Shown here: in pieces, positions 1 to 12,490 of the stretch
How the letters are laid out: each line of letters starts with the position of its first letter
Position numbering within the stretch: the stretch's first letter is position 1
Made by a program: the position numbers and the translations under genes
From: Liopterus haemorrhoidalis
Lineage: Eukaryota; Arthropoda; Insecta; Coleoptera; Dytiscidae
Direction: 5' to 3'
DNA: 64,000 bases
Assembly: GCA_963971575.1 (NCBI GenBank)
Contig: OZ020612.1
Coordinates: 32,963,916-33,027,915 of the forward strand
The notes under the pieces: model-generated
Told to the model about the DNA's origin: nothing
The model's database searches: none
The model's input: only the letters and a program-made list of their open reading frames with translations

Positions 1-589
1 AGGCCTTAGAATTGTCTGAAAGTCTTCAAAAAGATTAGAAAAGATTTAAGGTCCAATATCATTGACCTTTTAAGGTCCCTGACCATTTAAGATCCCTGAT
101 CATTTAAGATCCACACCATTGACCATTTGAGATCCACACCACATTCGAGGACCATGGTCTTAACCTACATGAACGGTACCTGACCGTTCAACTGCTCTTA
201 ACTGGCAGAGACGGTTCCTTATCGTTCAACTGGCAGAGACGATCCCTGACCATTCAACTGCTCTCAACGGCAAGTTGGTCCCTGACGTTCAACTGCCCTC
301 AGCACGACCAGTGTGTCTTGCGGTACTCAACAAGCTATCAATTCTCAACTCAACTATCCATCAGTTTATTTCATTACCGATTGTCTACAGTACCCAACAA
401 GCTCAGTGACTGTCGCTTCTTAATACTCAGTGCATTCACAAAGCAAAAACGACCAATGTGTCTTGCGGTACTCAACAAGCTCAGTGACTGTCGCTGCTTC
501 ATACTCAGTGCCTTATCATTTTATCCAAGCCATAAAATGTCTTTTACCATTCTAGTTATTCTCAACATAATCAGTTACCTTCGTGCGGT
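1..589. repeat. Diverged repeat region, probably non-coding/LTR end of a Gypsy remnant
   Basis: Short motifs recur: a block starting TGTGTCTTGCGGTACTC at 312 and 457, one starting CAACAAGCTCAGTGACTG at 391 and 473, and several GGTCCCTGACC-like and GATCCACACC-like units in 50-290. It lies immediately beyond the 3' end of a minus-strand Gypsy pol fragment, where an LTR would be expected. I could not place LTR boundaries, so this is inference from position. Confidence 0.35.
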
Positions 590-770
590 TTAAGCGCTAC
601 ATAAATAGCGATCGTTCGCCCTTACACTCAAAACTTCATAAGGCCCTAGAAACTTGGCCCCAAACTTGCCACTACCGGTCAATTGTATGTCTTCTACTAC
701 TACTTTTTCTCCAATTTCATAACGGATAGCTTCCGCTCTCGAAGCGCCGCCTGTCATCTCCTAGTCTTTT
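590..770 (-). pseudogene. Gypsy-type integrase C-terminal (GPY/F module) fragment 1
   Basis: On the minus strand an open stretch ends at a TAA at 590-592 and contains FGAKFLGPYEV followed by NDRYL. This is the GPY/F signature at the C-terminus of many Ty3/Gypsy integrases, a small fold that binds DNA or directs integration. Only about 50 residues are recognisable; no integrase core, RNase H or reverse transcriptase is visible nearby. It is a degraded transposon remnant. Confidence 0.7.
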
Positions 771-1084
771 ACAGGAACATGGTCTGCAGAACTCGAATGC
801 TGTAAAAAGTCTGAGGGCTGTTTGTTCTAAAAAATAAAACGATTAATGTTGAGAAATCTCCTCCAACGGCACAACTCTGGCCGTAAGAGATCAACTATTA
901 GACCAGTTTCTACTTTATTATCCCAGAAACTGACTAATCTGCCAGTGGTAATCCAACCACCCTAAAAAGACAAAATACAACTGATCAACTAATACTTAGC
1001 ATTGAAAGTTACCTGACTCATCAGATTACTAAATCTCGATGAGGTATTTCATATTACAGCTCACCACCCAACTGGCAGGCCACC

Positions 1085-1431
1085 GACTTACTAGTTCCTT
1101 TGCTGCCTTAGTGATGAAATTCGTAACAACTTTCATCAACTCGTATCGACCTTTATCTAAGCATTTAAGTACTTCATAGGGACCCAAAAAATCTGTTCTT
1201 ACTGTGCATTTTGGAATCCCTATGTATCAGCACAAAATTAACCAGCGAAAACTGTAAAGTATCTCGTCTTTTTCGGTTAGCGTTTTCAAAGCCACGATTA
1301 TCTCTCATTGTTCTCTCAACTCTTTCGCGATCAAGTTGTCGATTCCATAATGGTGTTAAATCCTGCGACAAATCGCGCAAAAGGGCTTGAATCAAAGGGC
1401 TGGAATTATCATCTCCCAGGAGCAGTTGCAA
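1085..1431 (-). pseudogene. Gypsy-type integrase C-terminal fragment 2, frameshifted
   Basis: The minus-strand frame from 1431 reads TPLQLLLG-like sequence, then a charged linker with repeated Arg/Asp, and reaches a stop at 1174. At the same point another frame continues with GPYEVLKCLDKGRYEL, a second GPY/F motif. A frameshift therefore splits the module. It resembles but is not identical to the fragment at 590-770, so two diverged pol 3' ends lie in the same orientation about 550 bp apart. Confidence 0.65.
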
Positions 1432-1439
1432 AGGTGTCG

Positions 1440-3862
1440 TACCTGTGTTTGTTTTTTTGTATTGTCATATTCAAGACCAATTGAATTTTCTATATACCGC
1501 TCGATCATACTGACATTTTTTTTTTATTTCTCTTCAGATCATTTCATTTTCTATTTCAGGTAAACTGCGACTTTGTCTGTTATCAAGCGCATTGTCAAAA
1601 CAAGTAAAATTAAGTAGAATACCACGGTTCCCACTATTTTAGTCCTTGTTGGAGTTTATCTCCTGGCACTAAAACAAGACATCTTTGTCACCTTTCGCTT
1701 GCCTATATTTATCTGTGTATCCACAACCACCACATCAGTTACAGACTCAACTTGGTACTCCTGTATTATTGAACCTGGAAGAACTAAAAATTTAACATTC
1801 ATTAGATTTAAAACATTATTATTTTTTTAATTTGTAACTCTGTAAAAGCTAGTTCTCTGAAATTTCAAAACCTTTTCTTTTTAGAATACTCACAATAATA
1901 ATAACACTCTTTGAATTACCTTGTTAAGTATTTATGCAAAATTTCTAAATTACCAAGAACGAATTAGAAATAGCATACCTCATTATTCTCTTATTATTTG
2001 GTGCCATATTTCCCTACCATCTTTCGTTTTTCCTTTATTTTAGCCTTGCAATGATATCGGAAAATTTATTTGCATCTTGTAGTGTAGTTCAGCCCTTACT
2101 ATTACTAACGTACTTTATCCAAATTCATGCTAAAACATTCTACGCATCACTGTCAACAAACTACTCGGTCAATTTATAAGCTGCCACCGATTTCACAATA
2201 ACAAATGTCAAATTTTACGAATATAGTAATGACACAATTCAATCTTGCCATCTATTGGTCGCATGTAAAAACATAAAAGGTAACTCTCGTATTTCGCATT
2301 TCTAATATCAGTGATCTGCCGTTTGTCATCCTGAATGCAAATTTCTAATTCTTATCAAAGTTTGAACTCAATCATCAGAACTTAGATCTTTAAACTCAAA
2401 ATGCATTACTCTTAATTTAAAATAATTTTAACTTATCCCTAATTTCAATTATCAAATTTCAATTCTCATGACTTTTTATCGTTCGCCTCGTTCGTTGTTT
2501 TTCAGTAAGCATTGACTAATACGTGCTACATAATCACACTAATAAAACTTCTCTTACCATTTTACTCATGTTCTAACCATTACCTTCATACAATTTGTCC
2601 ATAAACAGAACACCGCTCGTTCCTTCTGACAATTTTTTTTGTATTTCTACTGCATTACTGGAACCATTTTATTCATCATCTAGATTTTCCTGCATGTAAG
2701 TTGTCTGTCCCTAAATAAAACAACGCTTGTCCATTTTGATAATTTTCTTCAATACATTTGCTACTTCGTCTTAAATGCACCTCAATCTGTTGTCAATTGC
2801 TAAGTATAAATTCTATTAGGAAATAGTTTTACCAGACGTAACTAGTTTGATAGCACCAATAATACCTGAAAAATTATAGCCTGCAAAAGTGTTTCATCTG
2901 AAAACGTCGGAAAACGTTTTCAAACGTTTCGTTTTCCTTCCACGGTGAAAGTTCCACCAATGTGTTCCACCATAATATTATTTGCAATAATTGAAACGTA
3001 TCACTTGCGTTTTTCACTTTCAAACTACTATCTTAGACAAACAATATTTTCATACCCATTTGTTCCATTTTTACCATTCACAACCAGAAACGTTTTCGAA
3101 CGTTCGCCTTCGCAAATTGATTAAATAAGTTTTTCATGAACAAAATTGCATAATTAACTTTTGTAACTGTTCAAGCACAAAAACTTAAATTCAATAATAT
3201 CCGAAACAACGCAGACAGGTAATAATTTGTCACATCACTATTTGTCACTTAATCATGAAATTAATAATTTAACAAAACACTGTAAAAATGCAACAAAGCA
3301 AGATCCCAATAAAATAACAGAAACAAAATATTATAAAGACGTGCGCGAATCCCACTTCAGATGTAAACAAATAAGGGATCTATTGTTTAAATAAAACTCA
3401 ACTTGTTCACAGACTATTTTATTCTAAGTATTCACTCTTACAACGTAAGAAAACATCTGATCTCTCTATCAAATTCTACGTGTGTTTTATAAAAACCAAT
3501 TAGTGTAATGAGCCGTCATCATTATCGTTAATGAGTTGTCATCATTAGCGGGTCCAGATTAGCGGGTGGAAGGCTAGATGCTAACATATATATGGTATGT
3601 ACATACTGTATGTATAATAATAAATACGTAGGTACACTTAAGCAATTTTCATATTTAACTTACGTAACATTCGAGTTACGCAAAAGTCTACAGTCCGCAT
3701 TAATTATCTATCTCGGGGGATTACTGTATATTGGATTGGAATACTACTTTCATACTTATATCATGAATTACGAATCTGTATTTTACATCTTTTCCGCAAA
3801 GATATACCCCGCATTATAGTACTAATCCACTATTTATGTGACATTTAATAATAATTTGTAAT
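1440..3862. other. AT-rich sequence without recognised genes
   Basis: No coding similarity was seen on either strand. The only recognisable item is a short block at about 3549-3568 (GGGTCCAGATTAGCGGG). It matches the inverted terminus of the PIF-like MITE at 35773-36306 and may be the end of a degraded relative. Confidence 0.4.
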
Positions 3863-4280
3863 ACTATAAGAAGGCACCTGAACTTGAATTTATTTAGGTT
3901 CAGATTCGGGTTCAGGTTCAATATATTAATTTCGGTTCCGTTTCAGATTCAGGTTCAATAACATATTTTTTAGGTTCAAGAACATAAATTTTTTAGGCTT
4001 GGGTTCGGGTTCAATGAAAATTTTACATAATATTATAAGTACAAAATTATACTTTAAAATTAATTAATGTAATAATGAAAAAAAACTTAAGATTTAATTT
4101 TTTGTCAATAAAAAACAAATGATGGAAAAAAAAATGAAAAATATCTGTAAATATAATCTATTCAAAACTTTTCCAAATTAGATTTTGAAATCTAGTAACT
4201 TTTAGGGATTGAATCGGGCTTTTGGCTATTTTGTTAAGCTATTGTAAATGACGTAGCCTCAAGTATTTTATACTTAAAAT

Positions 4281-4443
4281 GAGTACCTGTTTATACAGGG
4301 ATAATAGGACCCGTCGAAAGTTACACTGACCACGTGGCTTTCATATCTTTGGCCGGGGGTCTAGAAACGGAACTTCTCTGCCCCATATACGCCTATCTAG
4401 GTGTTGGGATCCTATTATTTATTTATTTATTTATTTATTTATT
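4281..4443 (+). repeat. Dispersed retroposon-like repeat, copy 1, with (ATTT)n tail
   Basis: The copy starts GAGTACCTGTTTATACAGGG, includes CACTGACCACGTGGCTTTCA, and ends in an ATTT microsatellite tail. A second copy lies at 10328-10490 in the same orientation. The simple-repeat tail suggests a SINE or the 3' end of a LINE. No tRNA-like promoter boxes are obvious, and the family is not one I recognise. Confidence 0.65.
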
Positions 4444-4892
4444 GTAAATGATAATTACATTGAATATTCTATGTTAACGTGTCATTATTAAATGTGATTT
4501 TCATTACATTTCCCATTTCTTGAATTACTTTTTTTCTTCCAAAAATGTAAAAATGTATTACACCTATATTTTATGTTTATGTTGAATTCTTTCTGGCAAC
4601 ATGACATGAAATAATCTAGGCAATTCGGTTCTCGTGACAATTTGGGAAAATAAAACTCTCGTTTAGTTCTGCTTAAAACAAAAAAATAAACTTTATCTGA
4701 CAAGTATACTAAATAAAATTATAAAATATAAAATAACAAAAATAAATGGGCAAATAACAAATTTCTGATTCAATTTTTATTTTTATTTATTATATGTAAA
4801 ATGTTATGTATACAATAATTTCGTAAACCTGTTAAAAATACATGGTTACCGGTTAATAATAAAATGTTCGGGTTCAAGTTTCGGTTCGGACA

Positions 4893-5045
4893 ACCGGCGT
4901 AGCGTAGTGGTAACACATGTGCTCTACGTTGTTAAGGTCTTAGGTTCGAATCCCGTTCAGGCATGGAATAATTTTCAAAAATATTAATTGTCCTGGCTAA
5001 TTGCCGAAGCAGCAAAGGCCATTAATATAAAAAAATTAAAAAAAG
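4893..5045 (+). mobile_element. tRNA-derived SINE, family 1, copy 1
   Basis: The head looks like a tRNA: A box GCGTAGCGTAGTGG at 4897-4910 and B box GGTTCGAATCC at 4943-4953, spaced as in a tRNA gene. The body continues TTCAGGCATGGAATAATTTT and ATTGTCCTGGCTAAT and ends in an A-rich tail. The body is shared with 12378-12493, so it is a repeat and not a functional tRNA. It is inserted in the hAT-like element 3871-5156. Confidence 0.8.
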
Positions 5046-5164
5046 TTTTGGTTCACTGACCTTGAAATATAATGGTTCGGTTCAGGTTCAGGTTCACGAA
5101 AAATACAGGATTTTTCGGGTTTTCGGTTCGGGTTCTGGTTCAGCTTCAGGTCCTTGGCTATAAG

Positions 5165-5841
5165 TAAGAAGTATATTTACTTAAACAAATTTAGAAAATT
5201 GTTAAGTGTAATTTATTACACTTTTAAGGCTTTCGCAGGTATCTATAATAATAAATGATAGCGGTCAACAGATGCCAGAATCCACGCTCAATGTCTGAGA
5301 CAACATTTTTGCTGCTATCACATCCAAATTAAACAATATTATGAAAATCCTTCTTCGTCTGTTAATCTATGTACTAAGAGATTTCATTTAAAACTGCTCA
5401 CTAACTAATCACTAACGCATTTAAAATAGAAGTAGATCAAGATTTGCTGTTTGAAGAATACATCTTCCTAAAAAGATTTATGGGAAATATAACGGGTATT
5501 TAACGGCAATTACCGTGTGATAAAATTCCTATTGAATTATTCCGGCTCATATCAATATGCATTACCTATAATTTTTTCAGATTTTTAGATCAATTTTTTT
5601 GGGATGCAGGGTGTGGGACAAAAGATTAAAATAAAAAACTCTGAAAAACTACTTTTATAAGTTTTCTTTTGAACTAAGCAATAATGAACAAAAAAAATAC
5701 AACGACAAAAAAATTGATATTTTTGAAAATCTAATATATGAACATTAGATATAAAATATTCTTGTCGAGTTATTTTGGTTCATATTGATGTACATTATTG
5801 AGAACTTGTTCAGATTTTTAGACCAAGCCCCTGAGAAACAA
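5165..5841. repeat. Dispersed repeat with GGTGTGGGACAAAAGATT motif
   Basis: Two related blocks are seen: 5500-5640, with GGCAATTACCGTGTGAT and CAGGGTGTGGGACAAAAG, and 5760-5849, whose continuation resumes at 7725 after an inserted element. A third, inverted copy occupies about 6380-6890. The family is unidentified and no reading frame is recognisable. Confidence 0.5.
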
Positions 5842-5849
5842 GGTGTGGG

Positions 5850-7724
5850 CCCAGGGATGCCAGACATCCCGCAATGTGCTGGACAGTCCCGCACAAGAGT
5901 GTTTTGTCCCGCGTCCCGCAGGTAAAAAATTAACAGATTTTGACTGTAAAATAGTAAAATAATGCCGTAAAAAGTGATGGATGCTGTTATGAAAAGTATT
6001 TCTTTTCTAATATGTATGAATTAATATATAATAATATGTAAAATTTGTAAATAATGTATGTTCAATATTTCAACCAGCGCTAAAAAAACTCTAAATAAAG
6101 ATAAAAGGTAGTAATGTTACGATTGTTGAAGGTATATTCAATTATGAATAATATAAGGTAGTCCTTGATTGAGCATAAGATGAATGCTATTATGGAGCAA
6201 ATGTTAATTAAATTATCAAAAATAGTGATAACTTAGATGCTTCAGAGCGGTTTGATATGGAAGCAAATAATTTACTTGATACAGCTATAAAATATATAGA
6301 GAAATGGTTTGATTTCAATGACCACAAATATAAAATTGTCTCTAACTTATCTTTGTAGCATTTCAAGATATCGTAGAAAAGGTATTGAAAGGCAATTACC
6401 GTGTGATTAAAGATAGGTTTGTTTAAAAAAAAAAATCTTCACCATAATTTTTAAAAATTATCGATTTCATTTTCTTTATTCCACATGCAAATACAATATC
6501 TGATAGGATTTTTGACGTAAAGATAGAAATAGGTGTTGGAATATTTTTGTTGTTTTTCTGAAGTGTTTGTCTGTTCGGTAAAAATTGTAGCCAAACGGCT
6601 AAACCTAGAGAGTTGAAATTTGGCTGGGTATACAACTCTTTGACCAACACATAGAAAAAATACTAAAACATCTAAAAAACATATCCCCCTAAAAATATAA
6701 ACAAAAATATGCTCATCGAAAAAAAAAAATATATATCTTTTTACATTTCTGTGTAGGGTGTCTGTCAAATGAAAGCCCTTGGTACGTGGATTAACGATCA
6801 AAATTTTATTTTTTCAAAATAAATTATTTTGAGGCGATTTTTGCCAAAATTGTGCAAAAAAAATTTTGTCCCACACCCTGTAGCCCAGATGGTGTAAACT
6901 AAAACTCTGAAAAAATTCTAAGTAATGTACATTGGTGTGAACCGGAATAGTACAACAGGAATTTTTGATCAGATTATGTTTTCGGAAAATAACGCATTTT
7001 TTTGTGTTTTTAACTAAAATGTGTAAAATATTTAATGCTCTATTTAACATGGTAAACGAGTGAACCTGCGTAGTACATTGGTAACGTTGTCGCTTCGTGA
7101 GTTGAAACTACTGTTCGAATCCCGTCAATTTTTATTTTTTTTGTTTTTTTTTGCATTTTTATTTTGTTTAAATTATTTTGTCAAAATTCTAGTTATTGGA
7201 AAATTTGCATTTAATTTTTAAAAGAGTAAATTTAATAACCAGTGGGAAGTGTTGAAATTATAATTTAATTCTATGTTTGAATGTATACGAAATCATAGGG
7301 GCGGAGTTTATGACTTAAACAACCAATGGAAGCCGGTGGCGCAATTTTCAAAATATTAATGAACCTTGCTATATAAAAAAATACTGAAAATATATAGAAA
7401 CCCAAATAATGGTATTAGGCATTCGAATTAAAATTAATAAAAAAATATTTTAACATAAAATTTGTTTTGGCATTCCAAATAATCAAATTACTAAATACCT
7501 ACCAATCATTCACTTACTAAATACCTGCGAAACCCTAAAATGTGTGAAAATTCACAATTCACATAATTTTTTTTATTAGATATATTTTTAAATGGCCAAA
7601 ATGAAGTTAAAAAATTAAAATTGATGTCAAAATAGTTAATTGTGAAAAAAAATTCTTGAGTAAAATCGCCGAAATTTTTTTCATCTATGTCCCGCGGTAC
7701 CTAAATTGTAATCTGGCAACCCTG
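5850..7724. mobile_element. hAT-like element inserted in the repeat, 8-bp target duplication
   Basis: The ends CAGGGATGCCAGAC and (reverse complement) CAGGGTTGCCAGAT are imperfect terminal inverted repeats. The 8-mer GGTGTGGG is present exactly on both sides (5842-5849 and 7725-7732). The interrupted host repeat, known intact at 5608-5640, reads straight across the joined flanks, which supports the boundary within about 2 bp. Inside are an inverted copy of that host repeat and a tRNA-like SINE head near 7064. No transposase remains. Confidence 0.7.
7064..7150 (+). mobile_element. tRNA-like SINE head
   Basis: The stretch CTGCGTAGTACATTGGTAAC resembles an A box and TGTTCGAATCCCG (7112-7124) a B box, about 40 nt apart. 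A T-rich tract follows instead of a tRNA 3' end. It resembles the head of SINE family 1 at 4893 but is diverged. A decayed tRNA pseudogene is the alternative. Confidence 0.5.
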
Positions 7725-7932
7725 GGTGTGGGAAAAAAGATTTTTGACGAAAATAAAATGTTGTTCATTTATCTGTACATCAAGAAATTGATAGGATACA
7801 GCTTGAGACGTTACATTTTCCTGTATGCGGATCACAGAACTGTATATACATACGTACATTCAACTTTAGCCGTTTGGTCACTATTTCTACGGTACAGACA
7901 GACACATGAGTAACGGTATAAGGGTTTTTTGG

Positions 7933-8565
7933 TCATACCTGCAAAACCCTAAAAATGATTTTGGGTGGAGGGTAGAAGCAAATGTCCCGCATTTGATAAT
8001 AATCGAACCACTTTATCTTTAAGGAACGTGATATTGTTTTTTTTTTTTTATTATTATTATTTTTGAATCATGCTATTTCAAAACATTGTTAAAAGCACAT
8101 TGAATTGTTAAAGAAACTATTATTTTCGCGTAGTGTTAAAAATGTGGTTCAGGTATTTATAAATTATGAAGCGACGACACTACGACACGACTCACGTTTC
8201 CTTTTAGAGTCAATTATCCACTCTCGCAGTCGTCTCTAATCCTCCGGAAACTCGGGGTTGCGGAAACGTTCCCAAAGCTGAGTGCATTTTCACAAAAGAC
8301 ATTTTTCAGTTCTCACTTGGCCGGAAAGACAGAGTCGGCATCATATTCAACTCATAAAATCTTGATCATTATTGTATGTGAACTTTCGACAAGGGATTTT
8401 CTCAAATACACTGGGCTTTGGTACAGTTAAAAGTCAGGTCAATGATTATCCACACCTTGGTAAATTCAGACGGCGCTCAGGGAACCTAGTTTTAATAAAA
8501 CATGTATACATATAGTACACTATAAGAAAACAATATGAACAAAAACAAATGTGTATATGTAGGTA
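7933..8565. other. Intergenic sequence without recognised features
   Basis: AT-rich sequence with poly(T) near 8037-8050. I see no coding similarity or inverted termini. Confidence 0.4.
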
Positions 8566-9558
8566 TCTATATATATAAAAGGCAACGTCTCTTGGTTTGT
8601 CCATATGTGCGCTTTTCACTCGAGAACTACCGATCCGATTTGCCTGTGTTCTTTTTTTTTATCGTTAGATACACCATCTAGTCAGGTTTTTGCCTTTTTT
8701 AAAATTAAAATTGGTTTATTAGTTCGAAAGTTATAATGATATATGTGCGCGTGCGTAAAACAAAATGCATGTTTTTTACTTATGTTTAATGCATTTTCTT
8801 GAAATTATCAGCGACAACACAGGCTTCGTCAGCGGTAATATTGGTACATGCTTTATACACTAATTAGAATCAAAAGAGTTTTGAAAATCTGTTCAGTAGT
8901 TCCAAAGATATAATAATATTAGTGCGCGCCGGTAATAAAAAATCCATCTTTACAGTTTATATTTATCACTTGAATCTAGAACTACTGATTCGATTTGCAT
9001 GCATTTTTTTTTTTTTTTTTTGTTCTATCCTTGGCTACATCATCTGGTCTGATTTTAAGCTGCGATTTATTAAAATCAATTCAGTAATTGCAAAGATATA
9101 ATGATATTAGTGCGCTCGTGTAAATCGAAAACCATGTTTTTCGCTCATATTTGACACATTTTCTTGAAATTATCAGCGCAAACATAGGCTTCGTCAGCGA
9201 CATGGTTGTTGCATGATTTATACACGTTTTGAATATCTTTGCTAGGAAAGTAATCTTGGATCAGTTTGAATCTGTTTCCCGTACTTCCATGCATGTCGGC
9301 GCGCTTGTAGATGAGCAAGATACCATTCACTATCCAGTCAAAATCCTGCATTTTCTTAACCTGTCAGGATTACCTCCCCATGCTCTTATTATGAAGGTAG
9401 CTTCAATAATGTTGCCGAGAGACATAAACCCAACAAATTCACATGTTTATAGTATTATATTCTGTCCTGTCACCTAATTACGAGTAATTATGTTGTAAGG
9501 ACAAAAAAAAAGGGTCAATAATAACGAATTATCCTCGAGCGAAGCACCGAGCAACTAG
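8566..9558 (+). mobile_element. Degenerate Helitron with helicase C-terminal remnant
   Basis: The left end reads A|TCTATATATATAAAAGG, the TC start typical of Helitrons. The right end has a short palindrome around CGAGCGAAGCACCGAG just before CTAG. The 3' flank is C where T is expected, so that edge is less certain. The interior repeats a motif near 8800 and 9160 (TTCTTGAAATTATCAGCG). Residues of the PIF1-type helicase C-terminus are encoded at 9229-9477. A related 5' piece lies at 12145-12377. Confidence 0.7.
9229..9477 (+). pseudogene. Helitron PIF1-like helicase, C-terminal fragment
   Basis: About 80 residues are open. YPVKILHFLNLSGLPPHALI aligns with the Helitron helicase C-terminal motif in which a YP-EFLN phrase precedes SGLPPH, and KVASIMLPRDINP matches its K-GA-IMLLRN-NP segment. 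The rest of the Rep-helicase (HUH nuclease, helicase motifs I-VI) is absent. It is a remnant that could not support rolling-circle transposition alone. Confidence 0.75.
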
Positions 9559-10327
9559 CATAATTAAAATGGGCTAAAGAACCATTGCCCCCATTTAGCT
9601 ACATCGTTTTGATACTTACATATCTGGGATAGGTGGTGCATGTTTTCCAGGTTATGCTAAGAAAAATACTCGATATTAATAATAATAATTTGACGTAACC
9701 TTCACAATAGTAGATCGCCAGTGTTGGGAATACACATTAGTCGCGTGTATTTAGCTCCACTAGGCTCTAGTCGCTCAAAAGGTTACTAAATACTAATTAA
9801 TGCTCATCAAGACTACGGTTGTCCAGAGTTTGGGGTGCAGCCGCGTATTTCTAGCTCAACTAGTCTTTAGACATTGCTCAAAAGTTATTGAAGTTTGTGT
9901 TTAGTCGAAGCTTGTCAAGACCTGACAAACTCAAATAATATTAATAATAATACTTCTCTCCCTTACACCGTCACTGAAACTCGCTAACTATTAAAATGAT
10001 TTGCGCTTGTTTTGTGTTGTATGGATCACTGCAGTATTTAATCTAGACCCGACTTTAGAGTGTTGTTGAATTGAACAAGGCGGTTTATAATATTCTGAAG
10101 AATGTTTAATTGATTATTTATTTATTACCTTATATTCCTAAAAATTTGCCGCCCCAATATCTGTCGTCCACTCCGTGGTGAGACGGTTGTCTACGGAGCA
10201 CAGGGATGCGGAATAAGGTACGAATCGTCCACCTTCTTTGAAATTTTTATCTTCCGATATTGTGCAGTTAGCTCTGAAGTCGATTCAACTTCGAGTATTT
10301 AATATTATAATAAGACCTATAAAAATA
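9559..10327. other. Intergenic sequence; short retroposon tail motif
   Basis: No gene is seen. The motif GCTTGTCAAGACCTGACAAA near 9911 recurs in slightly changed form near 43812, in both cases before an AT simple repeat. This suggests the 3' end of a shared LINE or SINE family. Confidence 0.35.
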
Positions 10328-10490
10328 AGTACCTGTTTATACAGGGATAACAGAACCGATCGAAACGTCACACTGACCACGTGGCTTTCATATCTATAGC
10401 CGTAAGTCAAGAGACAGAAAACTTACCTTCGCTGCCCTTATACGCCAGTTAAGCTTTGGGAACCTGTTGTTTATTATTATTGTTATTAAC
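10328..10490 (+). repeat. Dispersed retroposon-like repeat, copy 2
   Basis: This matches 4281-4443 over AGTACCTGTTTATACAGGGA, CACTGACCACGTGGCTTTCA and CTTATACGCCAGTTAAG-like positions. It ends in a TTATTATTATTG tail instead of ATTT. Same strand and similar length support one family. Confidence 0.65.
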
Positions 10491-11641
10491 TTTAAATACT
10501 CAGGCCTATCAGTTACCAAATTTCGTTGTCTTAATATTATTACAGTTATCTATCCCTTTTTCCATATTTCCAAAGTCGGCCCTGTACCAGCAATTTTCTC
10601 GATGAAAATTCATCTCCATTTAATAACAATTAATATGTAAAATAACTCTGAGAGCAAAAAGAAAGTTTAATAGTATTTGATGGGGAGAGTTGAAATATGC
10701 ATTATATTTCACTTCTTTGTAATATTGGGGCGTAAGTGCTTTTAGGGAAAATAAATGGACATTAAAAACAGAAATTTTGAAACCACTACTTAAAATTATA
10801 ACATTAAATCTTTAATATAAGTTGATTATATTGGAATATCTGTGAATAAAAGCCTAATTCGGTATTACTTATATTTGTGTATTGCATACTACTACTTTCG
10901 TTTCGTTTAAAATAAAATCAACTAAGATTATCGGCCACGAAAATTGAATACCTATACTTGGTATACAGGACACATGAAAAGACGACAATTCACAGATCAA
11001 GATATCGGACTTATGTGAGTAACTTATTTATTATTAAATTTAGCGATGAAATATTGAAATTTGAGCTAAAATAATATTCTTTCTTAATTTTTGGAGCGTG
11101 CTGCTTTGAATAAAATACTACCTAGCGTATAGATAGCATACTTGATTGAATTCAAATTTCTTATTCATTTTAACTATTCTATGTTTCTTCTCTAGTTTTT
11201 TTTTTTTAGTGATTAGAATAATATAGATTTCTGATACAAAAAATACTGGCTCACGTGCAAACTATGGGATCTATCGAAAATTTCCTGACGTGCTAAAATC
11301 AGGTAACTACCTAGACCAATGGTTTTCAACGTTTTTGCATCCATGGCACCCGTTTAAAGGATTAAAAATTGGTGGTACACTAGGTACAAATGGAATATGA
11401 AAATGTTCATTTTTATATGTATGCAGAGCCGGCTCTAGTTTTTTGGTGCCCTGGACAAGTCCAGTCAATCTGCGCCCTTTTATTGGAATGTGTTGTTGCG
11501 TATCGAAGAGTGGTGGGTAGATGCACGTGCACCAAAATTAACTATAGCTATAATACTGCAGATGTGTAATAAAGAAATGTATCCAAATATATTCTTATAA
11601 AATCTATTTAAAATATTAGTAACGATACCACTAAAAACATG
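10491..11641. other. AT-rich sequence with fragmentary hAT ends
   Basis: No gene is seen. CAGAGCCGGCTCTAG at 11424 and CAATGGTTTTCAACG near 11319 look like isolated hAT termini whose partners I could not find with confidence. Confidence 0.35.
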
Positions 11642-11974
11642 CAGTGCCGTAGCAATCTTTTTGGCGCCCTTACAAATACTTAAAATAGCGCCGTTTTTAT
11701 CTTTTTTCATTTTATATAAGGAGGGCATCATTTTTATTTTTATTTTAACAGACAGGAGAAAATATAATTAATGACAACAAAAAACGTCCTCACTTCTAAA
11801 ATACAAGTGATAACAAAAAAAGCTGTTCACTTCTAAAATACAAGTGATGACGAAAAACAAACACAACGTCCTCTTATCTAAAATTCAAGTGATGACAAAA
11901 AAAAAAACGATGGCGCCTCTCAGGCTTCACGCCCCTGGCACTTGCCCCGATGCCAAGGCGTTGCTACGGCTCTG
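11642..11974. mobile_element. hAT-like MITE (CAGTGCCGTAGCAA ends)
   Basis: The left end CAGTGCCGTAGCAA and the reverse complement of the right end, CAGAGCCGTAGCAA, match at 13 of 14 positions. The inside holds repeated CTCACTTCTAAAATACAAGTGA-type units shared with the MITEs at 24042 and 56077. Flanking 8-mers do not match, so the insertion is old or one edge is wrong. Confidence 0.55.
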
Positions 11975-12144
11975 ATAACGTACTGCTAAACGAACATTTT
12001 CTACGTTAAATTAATTAAAAAACTATCTTCTATATCGGAAGCTCATTTAAATGGACAAAAACATGTATAGACTTATACATTGGGGGGAAAAAAATATGTT
12101 TTGAATATTTTTCAGAAGTCCAAAAGTTAATCTATTTGTACTCG

Positions 12145-12377
12145 TATATATAACAGACAACGTACCTTTTGTACGTCTGTCCGTCTGTTTCTGCGATTTC
12201 CACTCAATTGCTTTTGAAATGATTTTCATGCGGTTTGTTTTCTATCTGTACTATCTATATTCGGTTGTGTTTATTAAAATCGGTTCAGAAGTTCCAAAGT
12301 TGTAATGAAATTTGTATGCGCGGGTGATACGAGATTCATGTTTTGCGTTCCTATTTAACGCAGTTTCTTGAAATTAT
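12145..12377 (+). mobile_element. Helitron 5' fragment, second copy
   Basis: From TATATATAACAGACAACGT to TTTCTTGAAATTAT the sequence parallels the Helitron at 8566-9180 (cell-wide order of TTATTAAAATC-GTTCAG, AAAGTTGTAATGA, CATGTTTT-GC, TTTCTTGAAATTAT). It breaks off where a SINE begins. Confidence 0.6.
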
Positions 12378-12490
12378 GTGGTCTGCGTTGCTAAGATCTC
12401 GAGTTCTGAACCTGTTCAGGCTTGGAATTTTCAACACGAAAAATTAGAATTGTCCTGGCTAATCGCCTTAGTAGCAAAGAACATAAACTA

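Larger units (their letters stand above)
3871..5156. mobile_element. Old hAT-like MITE rich in GGTTCA motifs, with nested repeats
   Basis: The left end (AAGGCACCTGAACTTG) and the reverse complement of the right end (CAAGGACCTGAAGCTG) are imperfect terminal inverted repeats. The flanking 8-mers ACTATAAG (3863-3870) and GCTATAAG (5157-5164) match at 7 of 8 positions, as in a hAT target duplication. Sub-terminal sequence is a run of GGTTCAGGTTCGGGTT-like units. A dispersed repeat (4281-4443) and a tRNA-derived SINE (4893-5045) are nested inside. No transposase is encoded. Confidence 0.65.

Noticed and set aside
4893..4966. Functional tRNA gene
   Set aside because: A and B boxes are present, but the body continues as a dispersed repeat shared with 12378, there is no proper acceptor stem, and it sits in a transposon.
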